From Gnetum montanum (lineage: Eukaryota; Streptophyta; Gnetopsida; Gnetales; Gnetaceae), in contig MNCI01028834.1 in NCBI GenBank assembly GCA_015680685.1, forward strand, positions 155,137-208,271: a DNA stretch of 53,135 bases. Direction: 5' to 3'. Position 1 is the stretch's first letter; each line of letters begins with the position of its first letter. A model generated the notes under the pieces. That model was not told the DNA's origin, ran no database searches, and was given only the letters and a program-made list of their open reading frames with translations. The translations under genes and the position numbers were made by a program. Positions 1 through 10,760 of this stretch are shown here, piece by piece.

Positions 1-1660
1 AACTATCCCAATTCACCAAGTACAATGATGAAGGGGATCCCAATTCACACCTGGTGATGTTTAGGTTTGAGTGCCTACTACTACAAGCATGGCCACATGC
101 CATCATATGCATTTTTTCCATGTCTCTCATTGGTAAGGCACTAGACTAAGACCACACATCACCCAAGGGCTCTATCTCCTCTTTGAAGGATCTTTTGAGC
201 TATTTTGTGACATACTTCAAGTACAAATTGAAGCTTGAAACTATCCTGGACCAACTAATGTAGATCAAGTAGGGCCACCTAGAGCCGATGCAAAAATTTA
301 TCCAACACTGGAGCACCTCATTGAACAAATTTCAAGAGGTAATAGCTAAGACACATCTCTTGGACATCTTCAAGGGTGTAGTCAATGACTTCATCAAGTT
401 AATATATAGTACCTTACCTTGTAGTCTTTGAGTCAAGCCTTTGCCTAGATCAAGAGCATATAGGATGTAGTTGAAGCTAGTAAGGACCCAGCCTATGTGG
501 ACTATAAAAACGTACATGCTAAAAAGGACAAGGATAAGGGAAAGAAACTAAAACCATGGAAAGTATAGCTAAAGAGGCCAAAACAACCAACTCAAGGCCA
601 ATGGCCAAGCCACCCAAGGCCTCGACCAACAACAAAATTGTTGGCCCCAACACTGTAGCAACTAATGATCCCACATCATTCATGGCAATAGCACAAGTTG
701 TTCCAAGGCCTAACTTTGAGTGCAAGAATCACTCAAAGTACATATCGTTTCCATAAAACCTTTAGAACTATTAGAGTAACTACTGAAGGTTAGACATATC
801 CAATACAAGTAGATGTCCAAAGATGCTCACAAAAGACATAGATATTGTGAGCTGCTAAGAAATCCTACATCCGTAGCCTTGAATGAGCCCATAGTCCTCA
901 AACACTTTAGGATGGATTAATTCTACCACTACCACTAGTTGCTTAGTCACAACATTAATTTTTGCATAGCCCTGTATGATGACCTGCAAAGAATGATTGA
1001 TAGAGGCAAGTCGGTACTTGATGCTGCAAACCTAGTTAGGCCTCAAAATCAATCTATGAGGATGTACAAGGATCCTCTAAATGTGGAAGATGCATGTTAT
1101 GTCATCAATACTATCAGTGTCAATGATAATCTAGAACTGGAGTAGCAGCCATTTGTGGTCCATGTGCCCTCTAGCAGCCCAAGGGTACCCTTAGCCTCTA
1201 TGGGTTTGAGGCTTGCTTTCATTTTCAAAATGCAACCTCAAGAACCTACGACATCCTTTATGGTTAGGATCCCATAACATGTCACAACAACAATAGTTCA
1301 ACCATCATTTGTCCTTAGGGTGCCATAACACACTGACTCTTGACCTACCTGTAGTTCAGTAGTGGGCAATTCATTAGTTCCTTCCCATCTAAGGGCCAAT
1401 CCTATTGGAAACATTAACAAATTATCTAGGTGGAAACCTAAGAGACCCAATGAACATCTTGTAGATAAGATGATTAGGCAACATCAAGAGCAAAGAGGAC
1501 TTAGTTTGTTAAATCTGGTACCCCTATCTACAACCCCCATGGCCAAAACAATTGAGGAGGCTACACCACTAGCAACTTGCAACCAAGAATTGGGGCCCTT
1601 GCATAGGCCAACCCAACAAACCCTAAGTCACCTCCTTATGAAATTTGTCTTTTAGGGCAT
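1..1660 (+). pseudogene. gag: gag pseudogene of element A (5' part outside window)
   Basis: Gag builds the virus-like particle that packages element RNA. The first bases encode the PQFTKYNDEGDPN-type segment also present at 17750 and 45285, followed by the capsid-like helical core around 290-480. A Lys-rich linker lies near 510-600 and a Cys/His segment around 720-1010. In the last part, YHxLLSHNINFCIALYDD resembles the CxxH...GH...C knuckle followed by a helix that is typical of Tat-type Gag tails. Stops and small frameshifts break the frame, as at ALD-stop near 147 and in the tail near 918. The frame from 1362 to 1655 is the proline-rich linker towards protease. Only the N-terminal part is missing, cut by the window edge. 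Alignment with copies C and D makes the call firm. Confidence 0.75.
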
Positions 1661-1734
1661 ATGGAAGAAGTCAAAGCTAGTAAAAATGCAATTGGTGGCA
1701 AAGACTTTGTAGATGCATTAGCCTAGGTTAAGTA

Positions 1735-2500
1735 AGCGCTAAAGTAGAAGAACACAACGTTGAGTCTCTATGACCTAATCATAACCTCATTTTCCCACCA
1801 CGAAGTTCTAGTATGGATGTTGATCTTCATTCCTATCATAGAGGAAATCCTAGTAGATGAGCATTCCGTTCACACTATGATGTTGCCTCCTATACCATAG
1901 GAATCAAGCTCCACATCCCTTGAATTTTGTGATGGGGTAATTAACGTCAACCCTAAGAAGGATGAGGTCATAACAACCGCCATGTTTATTAGCATATGTC
2001 TCAAGTAATGCATCAATGACGTGGTAGCAACAAATGTTATCCCATACATCATCATCAATAAGTTAGGCCTCAAAGATTAGATCAAACAAATGGAGATCAC
2101 ATGCCTACAATCCTTTAGGATGTCACACATCATTTTTAAGGGTATGATCACAATAGCCTTTGTAGCAGTGGAGCAATTCCCCATCACCATTGAATTCATT
2201 ATCATAGAGGAGATACCAAGATTTAACTTGATATTAGGTAGGCCTTGGCTAGCCCAGCTATGAGCCATCTCCTCCCTAATTCATTAGGAAATCCACTTTC
2301 CCTATGAAGGTGATGAAGTTATCATGCATGGTGATAATGTCGTTCCTCTAGGTATCAACAACATAGACATGGAACAAGGGTTGAAGGTTGAATTCCCTGA
2401 TGACGCTCCTTTGGTGGACAATGAAACACACGAGGCCAATGCACCCAAAGAGATAGTAAAGGCCACTGACCTCCCTAACCCACAACATGGTAAGTGAGGA
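1735..2500 (+). pseudogene. aspartic protease pseudogene of element A
   Basis: The retroviral-type aspartic protease matures Gag-Pol. The region starts with LSLYDLI, which is also present at 19447 and 47000 in the other copies, and runs to IPRFNLILGRPWL near 2215-2250. This last motif is the C-terminal landmark of gypsy proteases. The active-site stretch near 2020 reads NDVVATNVI, where copy C has VDDGVA, so the catalytic Asp-x-Gly is lost here. TAG stops break the frame near 1899, 2007 and 2080. An acidic tail follows to about 2500. The sequence then passes into an A/T-rich segment and the repeat spacer, with no RT following. Confidence 0.72.
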
Positions 2501-2880
2501 TGAAGGAGATTATTGAATAGTGCAATCTAGGCTGTATGTGCCCCCTAACCCACACTAGATTAGGAAGCAATTGCATGACTAAGGTAGCCCCCTTAGTCCA
2601 AAAGCATGCTAGGAACCTACCCACTATATGCTTTCTTGCATCCTCCGTCCTACTCCCCACTTGCGTTACATTACTACTGTAGCATATTATTTGCATTTAG
2701 TTTAATTACTTAGCTTAGCATTTGCATCACCTACACATTCAATAGCTTAGTATACATTTCTACTGTTATTTCTTTAATGCATTTTCTTCTATGCGTAAAG
2801 AAACATCAAAATGTATAGAAGTCATACAACCCAAAATTACAAAAAAGAAAAAAAGAAAAAAAAAGAGATATTAGCATACT
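2500..2880. other. A/T-rich stretch after protease, no gene
   Basis: This segment of about 380 bases holds no supported gene. It includes the conserved phrase ending the gag-protease frame (ACCCACACTAGATTAGGAAGC near 2540) and then an A/T-rich run ending in a poly-A/G tract at 2840-2868. The same phrase and A/T-rich run recur after protease in elements C and D and, inverted, in element B. Confidence 0.5.
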
Positions 2881-3190
2881 AGGCTTAGAATGACCTTAAA
2901 CTACCACTTCAACTTGGAATGACCTAAAACTATCACTTGTAATTCTATTCCTATAGCCTTCCATGACCTTAAACTAATAATGTGCAGCCTGCCATGGCCC
3001 TAAACTAGCAATGCATGGCCTAAAATGGCCTTAAACTAGCAGTATACGTGGTCTGCCATTGTCTAAAACTAGCAAGCTGTGGCCCAGAATGGCCTAAAAC
3101 TATTGCATGTAATCCCATCATAGTGGCTCAAAATGGCCTTAAACTAGCATTGACCCTCTTGCTATGGCCTTAAAATTGCATGGGGCTTGT
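2880..3190 (+). repeat. Post-protease spacer repeats (CCTTAAACTAGCA family) of element A
   Basis: About ten degenerate copies of a unit resembling AATGGCCTTAAACTAGCA are spaced by roughly 30-45 bases, for example near 2890, 2925, 2968, 3000, 3035, 3060, 3095, 3135 and 3165. The same family occurs right after protease in C (20340-20575) and D (47985-48090), and inverted in B (9570-9670). The repeats are non-coding and lie between protease and the 3' end of the antisense gene. Confidence 0.75.
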
Positions 3191-3429
3191 AATGACCTAG
3201 TCATACTATCATCACATAGTCCTAACTTAGCACATTAGCTCATCATGTTATAAGCATAACAAGTAAATAGCTTATAAAACATAAAAAAAAGTTTACACAT
3301 TGCACATCACATGTAGCAAATACATGTGGTAGGTATCATATGAATAGCAGTACATAGCATGAGTAGCATCATGCAGCAAAAGTTAGAAAAAATAGCAAAA
3401 ATGCCTAGCAATAGCGATACATTTGGTCA

Positions 3430-6270
3430 TGCTTAACACATGGTGCTCGGTGAGGGTGGAGGTTTCTCTTCCTCCATTACATTGCTATGACCTACAACAT
3501 TGCCAGGTACCTACAACCATAACCATAACAAATAGGCCCCATTAGTAAGCAAACATGCAATATACAAACTAATTAAAAACATGCAAAAGAAAAAAAATAA
3601 CCTAAGAGGGTCCCACATCAATGACTTATAGAGGCAACTTTCCAAGGCCAACCTCCAAGCCCTAGAGGATCTTTCCCTTGGAAAGTTTTGTCCAGTCCTC
3701 TTGGCCAAAGTCAATCCCTGCAAGGGTCTTGCCTTTGTCCATGGTGGTCCATGTGGGAAGCTCCATCAAAAAGGTAGTAAAAGAAGCTTCTCCAGAAGGG
3801 GTAATGATATTCCTCTTAGGAGATCCACTCACCACCATGTGTCATGTAAACAAATCATATGCCTATCTCCCATTGGTCACCTAAAGAAGCATCTCGAGGT
3901 AGCAGTGTTTGGTAGACTCCTCCTTGTACCATCATAGATATGCATCACACTTGCCCTTATATTGGTGCTTATGGTTCTTCTACGTTTTCCCCCATTGGTA
4001 GACCTTTGTGCCGTGGTTCTTCTAGTCTTCGTTCTTTTGGGTAAGTAAGTTCATGTATAGCTGCTACTCAATTAGCTCCCATGTGACCTCATTTTTACCT
4101 GTAAGAGCTATCCAATATTGGACATACTATATCTTAGAGGTATGCCAAGTGATGTCTCCCTATGCTCTAGCCACCAAGAAGTCATATCTGGATTGTAGAT
4201 CATTGATCTTTGTATTCTAGCTAGCCAACTTCTCTTGTAGATCATGTACGCATTTCCACAGGTGCTCATTTGAGTGCCTGTAGACCCATAACACCTTTGC
4301 ATAGGAAAGCATGCACTTGTTTGATGTCTCATACATGTGATGAGACACTTGATTGACTTCAGGAGGGAGGTCTAGGAGGCATCCACCATGGCCACCTTGC
4401 TCAGATCCCACTATAGCTTAGGAGCTATAGGCATGCAACAATCAATCAATCTTAACCAAGCTCTAAGCATGTAAGCAGTAGAGGAACATAAAGCCAAGAA
4501 ACATCACACATACTGAGCTTGGGATCTACCTATTACAAGTAGTCCACCATGTCCTTAATGATGCCTTCCATGAAGGTGAATTTATTGGACATGTATACCC
4601 ATAACTTTATGCGGTATGTAGATGTGGGATTGCTAGCAAGGACATCTAAGATTGTAACATAATGGTGTAATAATTAAATAGCTAAAGATGCTAGATCAAA
4701 AAAGTAATAATAGATGAAAATATGAGTTAGTTACCTAGCAAGTCCTCTGGCATGATTATAGGGGGCTCACCTAGTTGCATACCATTGAATAAGCTATCAA
4801 AATCACCCCCATTAGTGTAGAGCAACCCTCTTCGTCTAATTGTTAGAGGATATCTAGTGCTTTAGTTAACTAATCCCCATGAGCCTCCTCCTTCTTAGCT
4901 TGAGGATGTGGTTCTTCTGCTACCACCTTGGCTGCTACTCTGGCAGCCCTCTCTCCTATCTCTATAATTAACACATATACATACATAGCACATTAGAACA
5001 TTAGGACAGATATGCATGTCATTAGCTAGTTAACAACATAATATAAAAGAAAAATATAAAATATAAACATACATTAATACAATATATGCATCTAACAAGT
5101 TATATATACTAACCTGTAACCTCTGCATGCAAGCTTTGAAGATTAATATGGATCCTCTTATTGCTTGGCCTACCAACCTCAAGAGTAACTTAGGCTAAGG
5201 GCCAAAAATAGGTCCACAAACCTTGCATGCATGAGCTAAGTAGTCAGTGCATCTGAGGCTTTATGGCATAGCCAGTATTGTGTATCCTCCACATCACCAT
5301 ACTTCATGATGAGGGTGGCCTTTATGTAGCCTATGGTAATCATTGTCACCTTGGCTAAGGCAACCACTACCACAAAAAAGGTAAAACAACATTAGCATCA
5401 TGCAAAGGAAAATTAATAGGCATACATGAGCAACTAGATAAGCCAAAACATAGACACACATATGGCACAAATGGGTGGGGGTGTTGCTGCAAGCATCTCC
5501 TTAGTGTTGATCTCATCAATGGCCCAATCCTCATCCAACCAACTATGAGTCTTGCACCACTTATATGTCATTGGGTATTAGGTAGGGTAGACTTTAAGAT
5601 AAGGTCCCACTTGCTCAAGCATGGCTGCCCAAACATTTTTACTAGATGAAAATAGCTCCAAGGCAATATGGATCAAGGTTAGAGCATCCACCTCATCATT
5701 TAGGCCCTCCACGTCAACTATAAACCTGGCATTAACTATAAGCCATTAGCAATGTGACATGAGCTAGTAGAAAAAAACACTATGAAATCCATAAAAGCAC
5801 TTACCCTGTAGTACTGTGGATAGTTTTAGGTGGGTTCTAGAATAGGGTGTTCACTCATAGTGCAATAAAGAGGGTGTTACTCTTGTTGTAGCAACCAAAC
5901 CCCATTATGCACCATATCTTGGATAGGTGCCAAGCACTCCTAGGGCCTCTACCTAAACCACCTACTACATCACTACCAGGATTAGGCTCATCTAAGATGA
6001 ATCTTAGGATGTCCTCATTAGCCCTAGGTAGTAATGTCTCAATGATGCCACTAGCATCCTCCACTGTCATGTGCAGCCACATGATCACATTAAACTACTG
6101 CAACAAGAATTCTAGGAACTCATGAGCCCATAGTTAAAACCACATCACCTGATGATCCACCTACATATTCAGTGTAGGTGTATGAGGGATGGGTTTGCTC
6201 ATGCAACATAAGATGCCCATGAGCTCCACTATAATCAAGATAGGCTTCAACAACAGCCTGCAAGCACTAG
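3430..6270 (-). pseudogene. Antisense spliced gene of element A (lacks first exon)
   Basis: Read leftwards, the translation aligns with the antisense genes of C and D. It begins with an FCP1/NIF-like HAD segment at 6255-5810: LIIVELMGILC, then EFLEFLLQ, VIMWLHM and LSKIW...YNKSNTLFIAL. A GT-AG intron follows at 5726-5804 (79 bp, phase 2), then RFIVDVEGLNDE and LFSSSKNVW (5725-5480). Further exons cover about 5360-5110, KFTFMEGIIKDMVDYL near 4575-4520, an intron at 4425-4513, and a coiled-coil exon (4424-3602) with NEHLWKCVHDLQEKLAS. A last intron at 3511-3601 precedes a short acidic tail exon. TAG stops are frequent. The first exon and promoter seen in C and D are missing where element B abuts. 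The biological role is unknown and the HAD assignment is tentative. Confidence 0.65.
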
Positions 6271-6947
6271 GCAATATACAAAGTTTTAGTATACATATGT
6301 AGATGCAAATTTTGATGTTAAATTATTAAAGTAAGTTAGCAAATTAACACTATACAACATGCATTAACAAAAAAATTCTTAATTTTGGTGATACACTCTA
6401 GGGCCTCATGGGTATAGGACATCAACCAATCTATTTGACGCACCTAGTGCTCATCGGGGCACAACATGTTTTTGTAGTCTTAACAGTACATTTTATAGAT
6501 TTTGTAGTTTAGCATTATGCGTAGTTTGTAAATTTTTTGCAAAATTTTCTCTAACTTTGGACTACCTCAATGGAGAGAATAGTTCAAAAAATTACAAAAT
6601 TTTCTAACTTTGGACTGCCTTAGTAGAGAGTGTGGTTCCAAACTACAAATTTTTCTAACTCCCAACTACACTCTCTATAGAGCGTAGTTGAAAGAAAAAT
6701 GAAATGGACTTTCAGGGTAGACACATTTCATCAAACACTTGGCCTTAACTATGCTTCTAAGGCATGGGGAGCATAGTCCTAGTTGGGCCCAATGGAGAGC
6801 ATAACTCCATGCCTCATTACCCCACCACCCTCTATGTGTCATGCTCATGCCCTTTGTGCAACATTTCCATGTCCCATCATGCACAACCTCCATGAACTAC
6901 CATGCCACTACACCTATTTTGCCAACCAATCCTTGCCCTCTTTCCCT
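6270..6947. other. Upstream/intronic part of the antisense gene with palindromic motifs
   Basis: I support no protein here. The region contains imperfect palindromes of the type CTACACTCTCTATAGAGCGTAG (near 6668-6690) and repeated AAAATTTTCTAACTTTGGACT phrases at 6540-6660. These resemble the U3 part of LTRs B and D. The equivalent place in D (50880-51110) has the same character. It probably belongs to the first intron or upstream region of the antisense gene and ends at the LTR of B. Confidence 0.45.
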
Positions 6948-8300
6948 ATAACGACCAAAAAATTTGGTGGTTGGGACACCGAGGGATTCATGGGCATATA
7001 GCCTAATCCTATGTCCACATGAGGGCCTTGCTAGAGGCAGAGGTGGGATGCCTTGAATGGTCTTGTCAATTAAACAGGGACTTACACAATGCAAACAATG
7101 CTAATGCGAAAATGAAGCTAAGTGTCGAGCGATGTCAACCATATGAATAGTGCCAAGTATAGTTGGTGTTAATGGTGTGAATAGTGTCAAGCGTAGTCAC
7201 ATTTTTGGTAGAAAATGAGAGTGTTGACATGTGTGGATTGTTGCTTGAGCACAATTGTAGGCCAAATGTAGATAAAATATGAAGAGAATGCAAAGGAAGA
7301 AGAGAGAGAAATGGAACATAGCCCCAAATGGGGTTGAGCTTAGTTAACATCAAAAGGAATTTAGAAGGTACACGATGTACAATAGGCATAGTGGAAGCAT
7401 ATTCATAGTCTTAGTGGTGTTAGGTCATGAAGTCTGGTGCTCACCTTGGTTTACTGAGCTTGTTGAGTTGGTTGCCATGGTGTATCGTGTAGTGTTTTGC
7501 AAGGATGTACAGTGTTGCAGTGTACCATGTAGTGTTCTATAGGGGTGATGTGCTCTAGGTCTCATTTGCCAAGTGCTAAGTGCTAAGTGCTAAGTGATGG
7601 TGCTAAGTGCTAAGATGTCAAGATGCCAAATGCCAAATGAAAGTGCCAACTACCAACCCCTAAAACATTGGGTCCAAGGGTATTTATAGGGCTAGGGCTA
7701 GTCCAAAATGTGGATTGAGCACCACGTGGCAGTGTGGTAGGTGGAACTATGCTCTAGGCTAGTTGGGACATGGAGTCAGGTTGGGTGTCCACTAGGTAGC
7801 TAGAAAAATTTAGAAAATTTTCTAAGTCTAGAGACATCTAGAAAAATATTGAAAATTTTTCTATGGTTGCTACACTCACCCCTTGCTACGCTCATAGAGC
7901 GTAGTCTCAGTAGTTAGAAAATTTTTGAAAAACTAGTGTTGCATATTGACTATGTTGACTATGCTCTAGAGTGTAGTTAGGTTAGTGTGAGCATAGTTTA
8001 ACATGGAAAAATTTTGTAGCTATTGTTGACACTTAGAAAAAATCTTACATATTTGGATTGGTGGTGTAGACTACATTGACTGCACTCTAGAGCTTAGTCC
8101 TAGTAGTGGAAGAGTAGTTGAACACTTAGAAAATAATACAACTTATGTCATCATTCTGATAGTTAGAAAAAATCCTACAAATCTATGTGTTAACTACGTT
8201 GACTATACTCTAGAGCATAATTAGGGTAGTGGGAGTGTAGTCTAACACTTAGAAAAATTTTTCTAACTTTGGTTGTAAAAAATGATGTAAAATGTGGAGT
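6948..8300 (-). repeat. 3' LTR of element B
   Basis: On the minus strand the end of this LTR (plus 7100-6948) matches the end of the C 5' LTR: TTAATTGACAAGACCATTCA, then CATGTGGACATAGGATTAGG, then CCTCGGTGT and GGTCGTTATAGG. It has a minus-strand TATA box at 7681-7688 and the CCACGTGGTGCTCAATCC phrase upstream of it. U3 holds several CTATGCTCTAGAGTGTAG palindromes (7960-8250) and AAAATTTTTCTAAGTG phrases. Its start is placed near 8300 by similarity to the sequence around 13922-13985, but the terminal TGAAAC is not clear here. Confidence 0.65.
7681..7688 (-). promoter_or_regulatory. TATA box in LTR of element B
   Basis: The sequence reads TATAAATA on the minus strand, in the same LTR context as 12973-12980, 15238-15245 and 43027-43034. 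It would start leftward transcription from an LTR. Confidence 0.55.
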
Positions 8301-8453
8301 TAGCATTGCTAATGGTGATCATGGCATGGAGTGGCTTGCACCCAAAATGTTGATCTCTCATTGGAATTTTCATGAGAGAGTCAAAGTGGATTTAAGGCTA
8401 GGCTAGTTACGAAATTGTAGCATTGTAGATTTGATTGGGAATGTACTTTTCCA

Positions 8454-8456
<3 letters not shown>

Positions 8457-8492
<36 letters not shown>
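8457..8492. repeat. (TC)n microsatellite
   Basis: About 18 uninterrupted TC units followed by a T-rich tail, lying just inside the 3' internal region of element B. No equivalent is seen in C or D, so the expansion is local. Confidence 0.95.
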
Positions 8493-8493
<1 letters not shown>

Positions 8494-9180
8494 ACTTTTT
8501 TCTTTTTCTTTGTGAAGTAAACTAATGTTTGGTTCTGCACATTGCTAAATGTTAGCTACAATGTGTTGGCCATCAAGTAGATGGACTTTGTTTTGATGCA
8601 ACCATGTTGCATTTGTTGGATAATTGTTTCCTTCTTAGGATAAGGTGTGTTAAATCTACCATGGGTTAATAGTGTGATGTGAAGAGAGTATGCCATGTGC
8701 ATTTATAGTGTGTATGTCTTAGAGGGGTTTGTATACAAGGGAATGTGGGGAATGCAAGAGGGTATTGGAATGCAAGGGACATGCATAGGCTATAATGTGG
8801 GGACATGTGTAGGCTATAATGTGAGGATGTGTGTAGGCTAACATGGGATGAAGGGGATGTGCACTCTTGAGTGGCTTACCTAGCCCAATAATGCACATCA
8901 AAGCAATGTGGCAACTTACTACTGTGATGAGTTGTGTGTTTGCATGACCACCTCTAGGGCTTTGTCCTACAAACACAACTTTGGGAAGAGAAGAAAATCA
9001 CAAAATGGAAAATGGAAGTGAAATGCTAGATGTAAAGATGTTGCAGATGTGTGAAAAGCTAAACCAATTGCAAGTGTGTCGGAAGCCAGTGGGAGTGCTA
9101 GTGCAATGATGCTGTGAGTGCCCCAAAGGTTACACTGATGAAAGGTGCTCCAAAAGATTAGCAACATGCTAGTTTAAAGT
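8493..9180. other. 3' internal non-coding region of element B
   Basis: This stretch lies between the post-integrase-type repeats and the 3' LTR of B. It contains three short tandem units resembling GGACATGTGTAGGCTATAATG at 8765-8840. Minus-strand frames exist (8719-9167) but have no recognisable motif or match to the other copies, so I treat them as chance. It corresponds in position to 29746-30738 of element C. Confidence 0.5.
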
Positions 9181-9430
9181 CCTGGTATAGCTTGAACTTA
9201 GTTTAAGGTCTTAGTAGATCATGATGTGCTAGTTTATAGTGTTAGTGGACTATTGGATGCTAGTTTAATGTCATAGTGGATGATGGACATTGTGACAATT
9301 CAACGTCATGACCCAAGGACAAGCTGTGCTAGTTTAATCATCGTGGTAGACTATACTATGGGTGCTAGTTTTAGCATCATGGCCCAAGGATGGTCTATGC
9401 CAATTTAGCATCATAGCAAACATGTTGTGT
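9180..9430 (-). repeat. Post-integrase-type spacer repeats of element B
   Basis: Read on the minus strand, TTAAACTAGCA-like units recur about every 35-50 bases (for example GCTAGTTTAA at 9167, 9281 and 9329 on plus), joined by phrases such as CATGATCTAC. This style matches 29395-29745 of C, which follows integrase, rather than the GGCC-rich style that follows protease. Confidence 0.65.
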
Positions 9431-9569
9431 GCTTACCTTACTTTGGTGAGGTATAGGGCTACATGCATAGCCGTGTTATGTGCTTGCAAGATCCTAAAAA
9501 AATCAACTAGAAAAACAACATCAAGTAGAAATTGCATAACAAGGTTAATGTGGACAAGTGAAAGGAAAG

Positions 9570-9860
9570 CAATGTGAAAAGTGCTAGTTTTGGGCCATTT
9601 TAGGCCACAATGATAATTTAAGGCCATTTTTGGCAATCACTAGCTTAAGGCCTTTTCAGGCCATTTGTTTTTATAGTTTTATGATTTTCTTTGATTTTTA
9701 TGCATTTTTGATGTTTCTCAAACACAATGTATAAGCTAAGTGGATGGATGTGTAAACAAAATAGAAATGCATAAACAAAGTAAAGTAGTGTGTAAAATAA
9801 GCAAGTAGGAAAAATGTAAATGCATGAATAAATGCAATGGAAGCAAAAACAAAAAATAAA
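9570..9860 (-). repeat. Post-protease-type spacer and A/T-rich run of element B
   Basis: The part at 9570-9670 carries the GGCCTAAAACTAGC / AATGGCC style of repeat in inverted orientation. 9670-9860 matches the A/T-rich run after protease in element A, including AAACATCAAAAATGCATA. Its closeness to the post-integrase-type repeats at 9180-9430 marks the internal deletion of B. Confidence 0.6.
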
Positions 9861-10139
9861 TGGCCCATGAAGATAAGGAGTAAGTAGGTGCCTAGCGTGT
9901 TTTTGGCTAACGAAAAGTCCTGGTCACATAGTTGCTTCCTAATTGGTCATGGATTAGGGGATGTGCAAGGCTTAGGGTCCTTTAGGGTGTGTTAGCCTTA
10001 AGCATTGCATTAGTTGTCATAGGTGTACGACTAAGAAACTCCACCTCCAACACTTACCCCATGTCTATGTGGTGGGTACCCAGAAGAAAGATGTTATCAC
10101 TATGAATGATAACTTGACCACCTTCTTATGGAAGATGGA

Positions 10140-10760
10140 TTTATTATTGGATTGAGGAGGAGAAAACCTCTAGTTGAGCTAGTCAAGGCCAGCCTAGGAT
10201 TAGGTTGAAGCTTGGCATCTCTTCTATGACTATGAAATTTGTGAAGGTGGGGAATTTCTCCCCTACCATGAAGGCAATGTTGATTGTAACCTTGATAGTG
10301 ATGCATGATCCATTAAAGGTTTTTAGACACATAGTTTTAGTAGGCTTGATCTTGTCTGTCAATCCTAGCTTGCCAATGATGGAGTATAGAACTACTTTTG
10401 TTGTCACACCATCATCAACATGCATCCTACAAATGGTGCATTGACCAATGCATATCCTAATTGACAATAGAGATGTTGTGACCTTTCCTCATTTAGGGTT
10501 AACCTTGACTACTTTGTCATGAAAGGTCAAGGATGTTGAACTTGATTCCTATAGCATAGGAGGAAAGATCTCTTCACAGATAGCATTCTCATTTGTAGGG
10601 ATGTCCTCCATAATAGGAATGAAGGCCAACATTTGGGCCAGTTCTTGGTGGTGAGTAGATGAAGTCATGACTAGGTCATACAAGTTCAGTGTTATGTTCT
10701 TTTGCTTGAGTGTTTACCTCACTTGGGCTACTATAGTTATGAAGTCCTTGTCATTGGATA
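10140..10760 (-). pseudogene. aspartic protease pseudogene of element B
   Basis: Minus-strand translation gives a protease with MHVDDGVTTKVV at the active site (near 10400) and EEMPSFNLILGWP near 10190-10225. These match VDDGVA and FNLILGRSWL of copy C. The acidic loop and the IGKLGLTDKIKPTKTMCL stretch are also kept. The N-terminal LYDLVMTSSTHH part lies near 10680. The usual D[ST]G is DDG, as in copy C, so this may be a family feature rather than damage. A TAG interrupts the N-terminal part. Post-protease spacer follows downstream on the minus strand, with no RT. Confidence 0.7.

Larger units (their letters stand above)
1..6947 (+). mobile_element. Element A: truncated Tat/Ogre-like Ty3/gypsy retrotransposon
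   Basis: This is a plus-strand LTR retrotransposon fragment that enters the window inside gag. In order it holds the gag core, a zinc-knuckle-like segment, protease, a spacer of TTAAACTAGCA repeats and a large antisense gene. Each part aligns with the same part of elements C and D. It has no RT, RNase H, integrase or LTR in the window. At its right end it runs into the LTR of element B, which is on the other strand, so it was probably cut by that insertion or by a later rearrangement. The exact break, somewhere in about 6780-6947, is uncertain. Many in-frame stops show that it is an old, dead copy. Confidence 0.8.

Noticed and set aside
8457-8492. (TC)n run as a GAGA-type regulatory element
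   Set aside because: A pure microsatellite absent from the other copies; no evidence for regulation.
8719-9167. Two minus-strand frames in the 3' region of B
   Set aside because: Composition follows short tandem repeats and A/T-rich sequence; no match to C or any known domain.
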